From the IMG/VR virus record IMGVR_UViG_3300042555_001886, positions 1-36,967 of that record: a DNA stretch of 36,967 nucleotides; one strand, written 5' to 3'. Below are positions 23,513-32,595 of the stretch, piece by piece (the first letter of the stretch is position 1; each line of letters begins with the position of its first letter). The position numbers were made by a program, and so were the translations under genes. Origin of the DNA: a virus. Below the pieces are notes generated by a model. That model was given only the letters and a program-made list of their open reading frames with translations. It was not told the DNA's origin and ran no database searches.

Positions 23513-24340
23513 ATGGACTTATCGTTCGTCAAGCAAAAGCTTGAAGCAAACGCCAACAGAGGCGCAGGTCGTGAAAAAATCGACTACACAAAGATCTTCT
23601 GGAAACCTAAAGCAGGTAAATACCAGATTAGAATCGTCCCAAACAAATTTAGAAAAGAGTGGCCATTAAGAGAAATCCAAATGCATTATGGATTTTCTAA
23701 GGGACCAATTTTGGCTTTATCTAACTGGGGTGAAGAGGATCCAATTACAGGTTTCGCTAAGGGATTAAGAAAATCAGCTGACAAAGATGATTGGACTTTA
23801 GCCAACAAAATTTCTCCTAAAACACGTTATTTTGCTCCAGTAATCGTTCGCGACGAATTGAGTGCAGGTGTTCGTTTATGGGAAGTAGGTAAATTAGTAA
23901 ATGACCAATTAATGGGTATCGCTAGCGATGAAGATTATGGTGATTTTACTGACATTACTGATGGACGTGACTTTACAGTTGAAGCTGTAGAAGACGTTAT
24001 TGCTGGTAGAAAAGGTATCAAATGTACTTTACGTATTAAACCAAAAACATCTCCAATTTCTGATGATCCTGCTGTAGTAGAGAAAGCATTAGAAGAACAA
24101 CCAGATATCTTAGCAATCAACCGTAAGTATACTTACGATCAATTGAAAGATGTATTACAAAAATGGTTGAGTCCTGAAGATGAAGCATCAACTTCAGAAG
24201 CAACTCCAACTGTAGCATCAACAGATGATGAGGAAGATGATTTTATTAAAGAAATCAATGCTCCAATTCAACCTTACAGTTTAGATGTAAAACCAAAAGA
24301 AACGGCATCTGACAAATTTGATTCACTATTTAACGACTAA
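23513..24340 (+). CDS. gp32: gp32-like single-stranded DNA-binding protein
   Basis: This 275-aa protein matches the T4 gp32 plan. An N-terminal region begins SFVKQKLEANANRGAG. An OB-fold core of about residues 25-200 has WKPKAGKYQIRIVPNKFRKEWP and VRDELSAGVRLWEVGKLV. A linker follows, then an acidic tail (TDDEEDDFIKEI) ending KFDSLFND, which resembles the protein-interaction tip of SSB proteins. It lacks the Cys/His zinc site of T4 gp32, as do several phage homologues. It coats ssDNA at forks and recruits helicase loader and recombinase. It is followed by uvsX two bases after its stop, matching their cooperation. The long leader with tandem hairpins hints at self-regulation. Confidence 0.85.
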   Translation: MDLSFVKQKLEANANRGAGREKIDYTKIFWKPKAGKYQIRIVPNKFRKEWPLREIQMHYGFSKGPILALSNWGEEDPITGFAKGLRKSADKDDWTLANKISPKTRYFAPVIVRDELSAGVRLWEVGKLVNDQLMGIASDEDYGDFTDITDGRDFTVEAVEDVIAGRKGIKCTLRIKPKTSPISDDPAVVEKALEEQPDILAINRKYTYDQLKDVLQKWLSPEDEASTSEATPTVASTDDEEDDFIKEINAPIQPYSLDVKPKETASDKFDSLFND

Positions 24341-24342
24341 TA

Positions 24343-25443
24343 ATGGCTAAAAGTAAAGACAGTTTAACGTCGGTTGTATCCGAATCGTTAAAGAAATCCT
24401 TTGATATTAATGCATATAAGAAATCTAAATTCTTAGATGAAACTACAAAGTTTAAAGAGCAAAAATGGATTCCATTTTCGCCTGCAATTCAATCTGCATT
24501 ATCTATTCCTGGGATCCCTATGGGGCATGTCGCTATAGCTAGAGGAGGTTCTGATACTGGTAAAACTACTCTAATGATTGAGACTGCAGTAGCGGCTCAA
24601 AAGATGGGTATTTTACCAGTATTCATTATTACTGAGATGAAGTGGGATTTCGCCCATGCTCAAACAATGGGACTAGAATTAGATGCTGTTCCTGATGAAG
24701 AAACTGGTGAAGTAATTAACTACAAAGGTTTCTTCTTATATGTAGATAGATCATCGCTTAATACAATTGAAGATGTATCTGCTTTTATAGCTGATACTCT
24801 AAATGATCAGGCAAAAGGTAAATTACCTTATGATCTATTATTCCTATGGGATTCAGTAGGTTCTATTCCATGTGAAATGAGTGTTAAACAAGGTAATAAC
24901 AACCCAATGTGGAATGCAGGTGCTATGGCTACACAGTTTGGTAATTTTATCAATCAACAATTTCCACTTTCACGTAAAGAAAAATATCCTTATACAAATA
25001 CCTTCTTTGTTATTAACAAAACAGGTGTACAACCAGCTTTAACACCAATGTCTCAACCAAAGATGACAAATAAAGGTGGTAATGCAATGTATTGGGATGC
25101 TTCAATCGTAATCACATTTGGTAATGTTACTAATAGTGGTACTTCAAAGATTAAAGCAGTTAAAAACGGAAAGAATGTTGAATTTGCGAAGCGTACTAAG
25201 ATAGCAATTGATAAAATTCATGCTGACTGTGGTGTAGCAACCTCATCTACTGTAATTGCAACTCCTCACGGGTTTATTCCTGATGAAGATACTGCAATTA
25301 AAGCATACAAAAAGCAATACGCAAACCAGTGGTTTGAAGGAGTAACAAATGTTGATGAATTACAAATCATAGAAGACAATAGTGAATGGGATGAAAGTAG
25401 TAAAATTTCACCTACAATTGAAATAGATAACAATGCAGAATAA
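24343..25443 (+). CDS. uvsX: UvsX/RecA-like recombinase
   Basis: This 366-aa recombinase has a P-loop GGSDTGKT at residues 68-75, a Walker B-like DLLFLWDSVGS strand, a MATQFGNFINQQFPLSRKEK helix, and a mobile L2-like region (TFFVINKTGVQPAL). The order and length match phage T4 UvsX (391 aa) and RecA. It forms filaments on ssDNA, exchanges strands and supports recombination-dependent replication. It lies two bases after the ssDNA-binding gene and overlaps the flap nuclease ATG by 11 bases, so it is part of a compact replication operon. I see no anomaly. Confidence 0.93.
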   Translation: MAKSKDSLTSVVSESLKKSFDINAYKKSKFLDETTKFKEQKWIPFSPAIQSALSIPGIPMGHVAIARGGSDTGKTTLMIETAVAAQKMGILPVFIITEMKWDFAHAQTMGLELDAVPDEETGEVINYKGFFLYVDRSSLNTIEDVSAFIADTLNDQAKGKLPYDLLFLWDSVGSIPCEMSVKQGNNNPMWNAGAMATQFGNFINQQFPLSRKEKYPYTNTFFVINKTGVQPALTPMSQPKMTNKGGNAMYWDASIVITFGNVTNSGTSKIKAVKNGKNVEFAKRTKIAIDKIHADCGVATSSTVIATPHGFIPDEDTAIKAYKKQYANQWFEGVTNVDELQIIEDNSEWDESSKISPTIEIDNNAE

Positions 25444-26458
25444 ATACTTTGAACTTCTTTCAAGTATTCAACCTGACACTCGTACATCACTAGATTCGAT
25501 TTTAATAATAGACGGCTTAAATACTTTTTTAAGAGCGTTTACTATGATAAACCACATAAATCCAAATGGCCACCACATTGGTGGCCTAACTGGATTTTTA
25601 AAGTCAGTAGGTTATGCAATTAAAATGCTTAACCCAACTAAAGTAGTAATTGTATTTGATGGAGTTGGTGGTTCGAATGCTAGAAGGAACTTATACCCAG
25701 AATATAAGGCAAATCGTCACGTTAATCGTATGACGAACTACTCAATTTTCTCTTCAAAGGAAGAAGAAACAGAGAGTATAAACAATCAGATGGCAAGATT
25801 AATTCAGTATCTTAAATGCCTACCGATTACTGTTATTAGTATTGATGGTTTAGAAGCAGATGATATTATTGGTTATTTAACTAATAAGTTTCAAGTTTAT
25901 GATGAAACTAGAAGTGTAACTATTATGTCTGCTGATAAAGACTTCTTACAGCTAATATCACCTAAAGTACAAGTATATTCTCCTGTTAAAAAGAAAATAT
26001 ATAAACCAAAGGATGTATTGGAGGAATTTGGGGTTAGTAGTTATAATTTCCTTAACTATAAAATCCTATTAGGAGATAATTCAGATAATGTGCCTGGGAT
26101 TACAGGTTTAGGACCTAAAAAGTTAACTAAATTATTTCCAGAATTAGCATCAGATAACCCAGTAACATTAGATGAAATTATTGAGAGATCTGCAGATAAA
26201 ATAGAAGAGAATAAATTATATTTCTCTGTAGTAGAAAGAAGACACCAATTAGCAATTAATTATCAATTGATGTCTTTGAATGGAAGTTTCTTATCACCGG
26301 AAAACAAACAGTTGGTAAAAGACGCATTTAATAATTCGTATGAGTTAAATAAGTATATCTTTCATCAAATATATGTAAATGATAAGTTAGGAGAATCAAT
26401 TCCGAATGTAGATAGTTGGTTACAAGAAACATTTGGTTATCTAAATTCTCTAAATTAA
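25433..26458 (+). CDS. 5'-3' exonuclease / flap endonuclease (RNase H-like, PIN/FEN)
   Basis: This 341-aa protein carries the FEN/5' nuclease series: ILIIDGLNTFLRAF near residue 25, VVIVFDGVGGSNARRNLYP (metal Asp), SIDGLEADDIIGYL and SADKDFLQLIS (metal-binding acids), and a helix-3-turn-helix LGDNSDNVPGITGLGPKKL (DNA binding). Size is close to T4 RNase H (305 aa). It removes RNA primers and flaps on the lagging strand, a job often done by the N-terminus of Pol I, which is a separate short polymerase here. Its start overlaps the end of uvsX, indicating translational coupling. A perfect 8-bp hairpin lies near codon 46-52. Confidence 0.9.
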   Translation: MQNKYFELLSSIQPDTRTSLDSILIIDGLNTFLRAFTMINHINPNGHHIGGLTGFLKSVGYAIKMLNPTKVVIVFDGVGGSNARRNLYPEYKANRHVNRMTNYSIFSSKEEETESINNQMARLIQYLKCLPITVISIDGLEADDIIGYLTNKFQVYDETRSVTIMSADKDFLQLISPKVQVYSPVKKKIYKPKDVLEEFGVSSYNFLNYKILLGDNSDNVPGITGLGPKKLTKLFPELASDNPVTLDEIIERSADKIEENKLYFSVVERRHQLAINYQLMSLNGSFLSPENKQLVKDAFNNSYELNKYIFHQIYVNDKLGESIPNVDSWLQETFGYLNSLN

Positions 26459-26474
26459 ATTTATAAAATAAGTT

Positions 26475-27857
26475 ATGACAACATTAAGCAAATTAAATCA
26501 ATATGGCCCGGGTTTCCAAACCAAAGTAATTGGAGCACTATTAACACAGAAAAACTTCTTAGTTAATGTATCCGATTCACTTGAAAAGGAATACTTTGAG
26601 AATCAGGCTAATCAATGGATTATAAAAGAGGTACAACAATATTTCTCCAAGTACCATACAGTTCCTACAATGGAGGTGTTATCAACTGAAGTAAAAAAGA
26701 TTGATAACGACGTTTTAAAAATCGCTATTACTGAAGGATTAAGAGAAGCCTATAAAGAATCACAATCAAATGATTTGGAATGGGTGGAAAGCGAATTTAC
26801 TAATTTCTGTAAAAACCAACAAGTAAAGAAAGCAATTATGACATCAGTCGATTTGCTTGGTATGGGTGATTATGATAGTATTAAAACACTAATGAATAAT
26901 GCCTTGAAAGCTGGTGAAGATAAAAATATTGGTCATGAATATGATAAAGATATTGAGTCAAGATACAGAATGGATGATAGAAACGCAGTACCATTTCCTT
27001 GGAAAGTATTTAATGATTTGACTCAAGGTGGTATGGGTAAAGGTGATTTAGTATTAGTATTTGGTAATCCTGGGGGTGGTAAATCATGGGCTGTAATTGA
27101 TATGGGTGCTTATGCTGCTGCATTAGGTTATAATGTAGTGCACTATTCACTTGAATTAGCTGAAGGATATGTAGGTAAAAGATATGATGCTGTGTTTACA
27201 GGGCTACCTGTTGATACATTAGATAAACATAGAGCCAAAGTTGAAGAAACAATTGGTAAAGTAAAGGGTAAAGTTGTAATTAAAGAATACCCACCTAAAC
27301 GAGCATCATTCGACACTATCCAGGCTCACTTACAACAATTAGAACATCAACACGACTTTAAACCAGATCTAATTATTATCGATTATCTCGATTATGTTAA
27401 GAGTTCATCTCGTAATAGAAGTGGAGAGCGTAAAGAGGAAATTGATGATGTTTATGTTGGAGCTAAAGCATTGGCCAAAGAATTAGGAATACCAGTTATA
27501 TCGCCTTCACAAGCAAATAGAGGTGCTGCTAAGAGTAATATCATTGAAGGTGATAATGCAGCAGGTTCATATGAAAAAATTATGATTGGTGATATTATTT
27601 TATCTTTAGCTCGTGGGAGAAAGGATAAAGTAAACGGAACAGGACGTTGGCACGTTATGAAAAATAGATATGGTGCTGATGGATTAACATTTGGTTCCAA
27701 AATAGATACGTCAAACGGAAAAATAGATATATACGAAACGCCATTAGAAGATGATGATGACGATGACTCTAAACCTGTAAACCAATACAGTAGTGTCAAC
27801 AATGATGATAGAGACTATCTTCAACAGAAGTTTTTTGAACTTAGTAAAGGCCAATAG
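26475..27857 (+). CDS. Replicative DNA helicase, DnaB/gp41 family
   Basis: This 460-aa protein has an N-terminal helical domain (GALLTQKNFLVNVSDSLEK) and a RecA-like ATPase domain: Walker A GNPGGGKS at residues 197-204, HYSLELAEGYVGKRYDAV, Walker B DLIIIDYLDYV, SPSQANRGAAKSNIIEG and ILSLARGRKDKVNGTGRWHVMKNRYG (arginine finger region). This is the DnaB/T4 gp41 pattern and length (T4 gp41 is 475 aa). It forms a hexameric ring at the fork and unwinds DNA 5' to 3'. An acidic C-terminal stretch (DDDDDDSK) may contact a loader or primase. It ends the replication run, 37 bases before the thioredoxin. Confidence 0.92.
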   Translation: MTTLSKLNQYGPGFQTKVIGALLTQKNFLVNVSDSLEKEYFENQANQWIIKEVQQYFSKYHTVPTMEVLSTEVKKIDNDVLKIAITEGLREAYKESQSNDLEWVESEFTNFCKNQQVKKAIMTSVDLLGMGDYDSIKTLMNNALKAGEDKNIGHEYDKDIESRYRMDDRNAVPFPWKVFNDLTQGGMGKGDLVLVFGNPGGGKSWAVIDMGAYAAALGYNVVHYSLELAEGYVGKRYDAVFTGLPVDTLDKHRAKVEETIGKVKGKVVIKEYPPKRASFDTIQAHLQQLEHQHDFKPDLIIIDYLDYVKSSSRNRSGERKEEIDDVYVGAKALAKELGIPVISPSQANRGAAKSNIIEGDNAAGSYEKIMIGDIILSLARGRKDKVNGTGRWHVMKNRYGADGLTFGSKIDTSNGKIDIYETPLEDDDDDDSKPVNQYSSVNNDDRDYLQQKFFELSKGQ

Positions 27858-27866
27858 TATATACTA

Positions 27867-27874
27867 TATTTATA
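27867..27874 (+). promoter_or_regulatory. Putative late promoter element TATTTATA
   Basis: TATTTATAAC ends 19 bases before the thioredoxin ATG at 27894. This is the only full match in front of a metabolic gene. Confidence 0.5.
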
Positions 27875-27893
27875 ACTACAAACACAAAAATAT

Positions 27894-28154
27894 ATGGTAA
27901 AGGTAAAAAGGTTCACGGCTGCATGGTGCGGCCCGTGTAAGCAGCTTGCTCCTCTTTTCGGGCAACTGCAAGCAGAGTATTCAGGAGTTTCATTTGAAAC
28001 GATTGATGTGGATAATGATAAAGAAGAAGTCATGAAATATATGGTTACATCTGTTCCTACGGTTGTAATTGAAAATGGAGGACAAGTGGTTCAACGATTC
28101 GTTGGAGTAAACCCGAAATCAACATATACTCAAGTAATTAAATCACTTATTTAA
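27894..28154 (+). CDS. Thioredoxin
   Basis: This 86-aa protein has the canonical WCGPC active site at residues 11-15 after KVKRFTAAW, the conserved VTSVPTVVIENGG with the cis-proline, and a C-terminal helix. It is shorter than E. coli TrxA (109 aa), missing the first strand and helix, which is common in phage versions. It lies directly upstream of the ribonucleotide reductase, 11 bases apart, and probably reduces its C-terminal cysteine pair after each turnover, as T4 nrdC does. A late-type promoter sits upstream. It may also be a polymerase processivity factor, as with T7, but no such fit is visible. Confidence 0.93.
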   Translation: MVKVKRFTAAWCGPCKQLAPLFGQLQAEYSGVSFETIDVDNDKEEVMKYMVTSVPTVVIENGGQVVQRFVGVNPKSTYTQVIKSLI

Positions 28155-28165
28155 AAATTAGAAAA

Positions 28166-30015
28166 ATGGATGTAACGCAAAGTATTCTTAGCGAGATCAC
28201 TACGTACATGAAGTACGCTAAGTATTCTCCTGAGAAGAACAGAAGAGAAACATGGGAGGAATTAGTAACGAGAAACAAAGAAATGCATCAAACTAAATTC
28301 CCACAACTTAAAAATGAAATTGAAGAAGCTTATAAACTGGTTTATGATAAGAAGGTATTACCTTCAATGCGCAGTTTACAATTTGCTGGTAAACCCATTG
28401 AGCTTAATAATGCTCGTATATTTAACTGCTCTTTTTTGCCTCTTGATGATTGGAGATCATTCAGTGAAATAATGTTCTTATTGTTGAGTGGGTGTGGAGT
28501 AGGATACTCAGTGCAACTACATCACATTGAGCAGTTACCTGAAATTAAGATACCAACCAAACACAAAAGATACTTAATAGGCGACAGTATTGAAGGATGG
28601 GCAGACGCTGTAAGAATGCTATGTAAGGCGTATTTTACGGGTGCTCCGTTGCCTTTATTTGATTTTAGAGACATCAGACCAAAAGGCGCTCAGTTGATCA
28701 CTGTAGGTGGTAAAGCACCTGGTCCTGAACCATTGAAAGAATGTTTATTTAACTTATCTAAAGTATTTGAACGTAAACAAAATGGTGATAAATTAACATC
28801 AGTAGAAGCTCATGATATGGCTTGTCATATTGCTGATGCAGTATTGAGTGGTGGTATCAGACGTGCAGCATTAATCTCATTATTCAACTTAGATGATGAA
28901 GATATGTTAACATGTAAGTTTGGTAATTGGTGGGAAGAAAATCCACAAAGGGGACGTGCTAACAACTCTGCAGTTGTAATGCGTCATAAAATTGACGAAG
29001 AAGAATTCTTCAAATTATGGAAGAAAATTGAATTAAGTGGATCTGGTGAACCAGGTATCTACTTCAGCAACGATAAAGATTGGGGAACTAACCCATGTTG
29101 TGAAATTGCTTTACGTCCTTATCAGTTCTGTAACTTATGTGAGGTAAACGTTTCAAACATTGAATCACAAGAAGATTTAAACGAAAGAGTACGTGTAGGT
29201 GCCTTTATCGGTACATTACAAGCAGCATACACTGATTTCCATTACTTAAGAGAAATCTGGCGTAAAACAACTGAAAAAGATGCTTTACTAGGTGTTGGTA
29301 TGACAGGTATTGGTTCAGGTGTAATTTTAAATTACGATTTAAAGAAAGCAGCTGATTTAGCTAAAGAAGAAAATGCAAGAGTAGCTGAAATCATTGGTGT
29401 TAATAAAGCAGCTCGTGTAACTACAGTTAAACCATCAGGTACTAGTTCATTAGTATTAGGTACAGCATCAGGTATTCACGCTTGGCACAATGACTTCTAT
29501 ATCAGACGTATTCGTGTAGGTAAAAACGAAGCTATTTACAACTACTTAGCTATTAATCATCCTGAATTAGTTGAAGATGATTTCTTCAAACCAACAATCC
29601 AAGCAGTTATTTCAGTACCTCAGAAAGCACCATCAGGTTCTATTTTAAGAACTGAAAATGTAATTGATATGTTAGAACGTACTAAACGTTTCAATGTACA
29701 GTGGGTTAAGAAAGGTCATAGAAAAGGTGCTAATACAAACAACGTATCTGCTACAGTATCAATTCAAGAGAATGAATGGGAACAAGTAGGACAATGGATG
29801 TGGGAAAACAGAAACACATTCAATGGTTTATCAGTATTACCTTATTTTGGAGGTAGTTATACACAAGCTCCATTCGAAGATATTACTGAAGAACAATTCA
29901 ATGAAATGGCTACTCATCTACATAACATTGATTTAAGTAAAATTGTTGAATTTAGTGATGATACAGCATTGATGGATCAAGCAGCATGTGCTGGGGGTGC
30001 TTGTGAAATAGTATA

Positions 30016-30016
<1 letters not shown>
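28166..30016 (+). CDS. nrdJ: Adenosylcobalamin-dependent (class II) ribonucleotide reductase, monomeric RTPR-like
   Basis: This 616-aa protein reduces ribonucleotides to deoxyribonucleotides. It has CSFLPLDD with Cys88 (partner cysteine), then NPCCEIALRPYQFCNL with Cys311 (radical) and Glu313, and Cys322 at the 11-residue spacing of the RTPR active-site pair. GVGMTGIGSG, VTTVKPSGTSSLVLG and a C-terminal ACAGGACEIV with Cys608 and Cys613 follow; these last two have the C-x4-C spacing of the reductase tail re-reduced by thioredoxin. There is no NrdB gene, so class II is favoured. It is shorter than the Lactobacillus RTPR (739 aa). Host cobalamin would be required. Confidence 0.85.
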
Positions 30017-30271
<255 letters not shown>

Positions 30272-30272
<1 letters not shown>

Positions 30273-30469
30273 TGAATTTAATAGAATTACTAGACAAAGC
30301 AAAACAAATTCAGGAGCAAATAAGTACACCTGATGCTGATACTGAAACACTATCTAAAGAGTTAGAAGGTATTATGGATGAAGTATACAGTATTATTGAT
30401 GATGATAAAAACTGGGTAGAAGTAACTCCATCAGAATTAGAAGAATTAAATAACGAAGAAACAGAATAA
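30272..30469 (+). CDS. Small acidic coiled-coil protein
   Basis: This 65-aa protein is very acidic and helical (NLIELLDKAKQIQEQISTPD, then LSKELEGIMDEVYSI and EVTPSELEELNNEETE). It has no cysteines or hydrophobic segment. The start overlaps the upstream stop by one base (TAATG) and its stop is followed by TATG of the next gene (TAATATG), so it is a coupled gene in the deazaguanine region. The function is unknown; an adaptor or inhibitor of a host protein is conceivable, but nothing supports a specific role. Confidence 0.62.
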
Positions 30470-30470
30470 T

Positions 30471-30677
30471 ATGAAACCAGTAGAACAAGCACTTTATCTT
30501 ATAGGATTGTTAATGTTAGCAGCTCTATTATTTGGATTGCCACTTCAATTCCTATGGAATACCCTAATGACAAGTATATTTAATCTAAGATATATTAGTT
30601 TCTGGGAAGCTTGTGGATTAAATTTAATGGCGGGAATATTATTTAGATCAAACATTACAGTAAAAAAAGAAAATTAA
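30471..30677 (+). CDS. Small membrane protein
   Basis: This 68-aa protein has two hydrophobic segments: about residues 6-24 (ALYLIGLLMLAALLFGLPL) and 43-58 (ISFWEACGLNLMAGILF). They are joined by a short loop, LWNTLMTSIFNLRY, and followed by a polar tail. It starts at a TAATATG junction and lies 1 base before queD. Small membrane proteins recur in this late section of the genome and may alter host envelope or inhibit secondary infection, but no motif identifies a function. Confidence 0.62.
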   Translation: MKPVEQALYLIGLLMLAALLFGLPLQFLWNTLMTSIFNLRYISFWEACGLNLMAGILFRSNITVKKEN

Positions 30678-30678
30678 T

Positions 30679-31140
30679 ATGGCGAAATTTCAATCAACAA
30701 AACTATTCGACGGTTTTAGTACAGTCTTCCGTCAATGGAAAGCAGAAGGTACCCACTGTAGATTCCTTCATGGTTATGGTGTTTCATTTAGAGTATGGTT
30801 TGAAGGTGAATTAGACGAACGTAATTGGGTTTGGGATTTTGGTGGCATGAAACGTGCTAAAGGTACTATTGATGGTAAAAATCCTAAAGCATGGATGGAT
30901 TATATGTTTGATCATACTACAATTGTAGCAGAAGATGATCCTGCATTAGGTGGTTTTAAAACAATGAATGATTTAGGAATTATCCAATTAAGAATAATCC
31001 CAGCAACTGGAGCAGAACAATTTTCAAAATATATATTTGAGAAACTAAATACATTTGTTCAAGAAGAAACTAGTGGTAGAGTTAGTGTTGTGAGAGTAGA
31101 GTTTATGGAACATAGCAAAAACACAGCAATATACGAATAA
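30679..31140 (+). CDS. queD: QueD-like 6-carboxytetrahydropterin synthase
   Basis: This 153-aa protein is the expected length for QueD, which turns 7,8-dihydroneopterin triphosphate into 6-carboxy-5,6,7,8-tetrahydropterin. The family core is visible: HCRFLHGYGVSFRVWFEG (Cys and the HGH region), WVWDFGGMK, YMFDHTTIVAEDDP and an end VRVEFMEHSKNTAIY. Canonical zinc ligands are altered: the first His region reads FRQW without His and the second His of HGH is Tyr. It lies one base before a small ORF and is followed within 2 kb by a DpdA-like gene and queC, supporting a deazaguanine role. The zinc change means activity needs testing, or a different substrate. Confidence 0.78.
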   Translation: MAKFQSTKLFDGFSTVFRQWKAEGTHCRFLHGYGVSFRVWFEGELDERNWVWDFGGMKRAKGTIDGKNPKAWMDYMFDHTTIVAEDDPALGGFKTMNDLGIIQLRIIPATGAEQFSKYIFEKLNTFVQEETSGRVSVVRVEFMEHSKNTAIYE

Positions 31141-31141
31141 T

Positions 31142-31366
31142 ATGGACGCGCTATACAATTATATTTTTTGGTTCAATCATCATGAGGATATGTGGTATGC
31201 TATAAGCAGAGATGAACAGTTGGCATTCTTTAATGGTAATAGAAAAGATACAAATCATTTTAAATCTAGAGATATAAATACCTTAACTGAATTACTTAAC
31301 AAACCATCAATACTATCCAAACTAAATGAGCAAGAAAACAACAAAACAGCGCAACCGGCAGATTAG
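31142..31366 (+). CDS. Hypothetical protein in the deazaguanine region
   Basis: This 74-aa protein begins MDALYNYIFWFNHHEDMWYAI, with an aromatic-rich opening followed by a polar helical part, KSRDINTLTELLNKPSILSKL. The pattern of a short beta unit with FWFNHHEDMWYAISRDEQLAFFNGNR resembles small conserved phage proteins, but I cannot name a family. It starts at a TAATATG junction behind queD and its end overlaps the next gene by 41 bases in another frame. Its function is unknown. Confidence 0.6.
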   Translation: MDALYNYIFWFNHHEDMWYAISRDEQLAFFNGNRKDTNHFKSRDINTLTELLNKPSILSKLNEQENNKTAQPAD

Positions 31367-31607
31367 AGCCAACCATGAAGCACATCACCCATACCATTCA
31401 GAAGGTATATGGGAAGAATTAAATTTAGAACATCACAGTTACTGGGATATAGACATGCTCGAAAAAATAAATAAACCTATTAATAAGAAAATCAAATTAT
31501 GGGAAGGCAAGTATGCTGAAGCCTCTAGTTGGTTAGGAAAATGGTATTGTCAAATTCAAATAGATAAATTTAAAAGTAAATTACACCACTATGAAAATAA
31601 GCCATGA
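31326..31607 (+). CDS. Hypothetical basic/aromatic protein
   Basis: This 93-aa protein opens with a basic segment (SKKTTKQRNRQIRANHEAHH) followed by a Trp/His-rich part (PYHSEGIWEELNLEHHSYW) and a helical end (KLWEGKYAEASSWLGKWYC and KFKSKLHHY). The starting segment overlaps the previous gene by 41 bases and its 3' end overlaps the DpdA-like ATG by 17 bases, so the true start could be later. Histidines and tryptophans suggest a binding protein, but no domain is recognised. A role beside DpdA is conceivable because of the coupling, and is inference. Confidence 0.55.
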   Translation: MSKKTTKQRNRQIRANHEAHHPYHSEGIWEELNLEHHSYWDIDMLEKINKPINKKIKLWEGKYAEASSWLGKWYCQIQIDKFKSKLHHYENKP

Positions 31608-32376
31608 GTTGCCTTTAGCACTAATGCACAATGCTTATAAATGGAATGATTATGATTATTGTCTACCCCATTTAATTGATCAGTATGATCAATATAGAAT
31701 ATTCTTTCAAAAATCCCGTTTAGATAAACGTTTCATTATTATGGATAATGGATTATTTGAAGGAGTAACACACACAACAGAGGATTTATTAGAAAAAATT
31801 AATCTAGTTCGTCCTAATATATTCATTGTACCTGATGCTTGGAATGATGCTACAACTACTATTCGCAATGCTAAGAGTTGGATGATTAATTATAAAGAAG
31901 GTTTACCTGAAGGTGTTAATTTAATGGCAGTATGTCAAGGTAATGATATAGGTGAATTAATTACTACATACCAAACATTAGTTGATTTGGGTTATACTCA
32001 TATTGCCTTTAACCATTCAAGTATCGCATATCAGAAAGATTATGATGGTTTAGATCATTTAAAAGCATCAATGTATGGTAGAATGGAATTTATTAGACGT
32101 TTAGTTGCGTCTGGTACTATTAGAAAATCCCATTACCATCATTTACTAGGATGTTCATTACCACAAGAATTCATGTCATATAAAGACTGGACATTTATTA
32201 AATCAGTAGATACGTCTAATCCTATTTTAGTTGGAGCTGAAGGTAAAAGATACACTGATAGCGGTTTAACATGGAAACCAAAAGAAAAGCTTGAGCATTA
32301 TTTTGAAAAAGATTTGAGCGGTCAACTTGAAGATATTACATTTAATGTCAACATGTTTAAATCATTCATTAAATAA
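31591..32376 (+). CDS. dpdA: DpdA-like deazaguanine DNA transglycosylase (TGT superfamily)
   Basis: This 261-aa protein resembles the phage DpdA branch of the TGT superfamily, which swaps guanine for a 7-deazaguanine. FIIMDNGLFEG carries Asp52 and FIVPDAWND carries Asp82. LMAVCQGND follows a central strand, HHLLGCSLPQEF fits the TGT-type LGxG/P region near residue 185, and SVDTSNP (Asp207) is the second acid. Unlike bacterial TGT it lacks the C-terminal Cys/His zinc motif, as expected for DpdA-like proteins. It lies among queD, queC, queE and folE, which make its likely substrate preQ0. The exact target (DNA rather than tRNA) is inferred from context. Confidence 0.75.
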   Translation: MKISHELPLALMHNAYKWNDYDYCLPHLIDQYDQYRIFFQKSRLDKRFIIMDNGLFEGVTHTTEDLLEKINLVRPNIFIVPDAWNDATTTIRNAKSWMINYKEGLPEGVNLMAVCQGNDIGELITTYQTLVDLGYTHIAFNHSSIAYQKDYDGLDHLKASMYGRMEFIRRLVASGTIRKSHYHHLLGCSLPQEFMSYKDWTFIKSVDTSNPILVGAEGKRYTDSGLTWKPKEKLEHYFEKDLSGQLEDITFNVNMFKSFIK

Positions 32377-32382
32377 AAAGTT

Positions 32383-32580
32383 ATGGTAGAATTTATTTCG
32401 CTTTATGATTATTTAGGTAAAGCAGCAGGTAAGGAATTAGGTAGACAAGTAGCGGATTATGCTTTAGCTTCTTGTGTAGCTTATAAAATAAGACAGGTAT
32501 CAAATCCAAAGTATGCAGGTCCTATTATGTTGTATCCAAAATCATTTTTAGAGTTATATTTTAAAGCATACAACGCTTAA
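32383..32580 (+). CDS. Small hypothetical protein
   Basis: This 65-aa protein has a helical middle (LGKAAGKELGRQVADYALASCVAYKIRQV) and an ending PIMLYPKSFLELYFKAYNA. It carries no recognisable motif and only one cysteine. It lies 6 bases after the DpdA-like gene with a TTATGG start and ends within a hairpin near the queC leader. The N-terminus reads like a soluble small protein; function is unknown. Confidence 0.6.
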   Translation: MVEFISLYDYLGKAAGKELGRQVADYALASCVAYKIRQVSNPKYAGPIMLYPKSFLELYFKAYNA

Positions 32581-32595
32581 ACGGGAGTAAGCGTT
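32572..32595 (+). terminator. Hairpin at the stop before queC
   Basis: AACGCTTA (32572-32579) pairs perfectly with TAAGCGTT (32588-32595) around an eight-base loop, AACGGGAG. The stop codon lies in the left arm. No U run follows, so it may be a processing or regulatory hairpin rather than a terminator. Confidence 0.4.
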
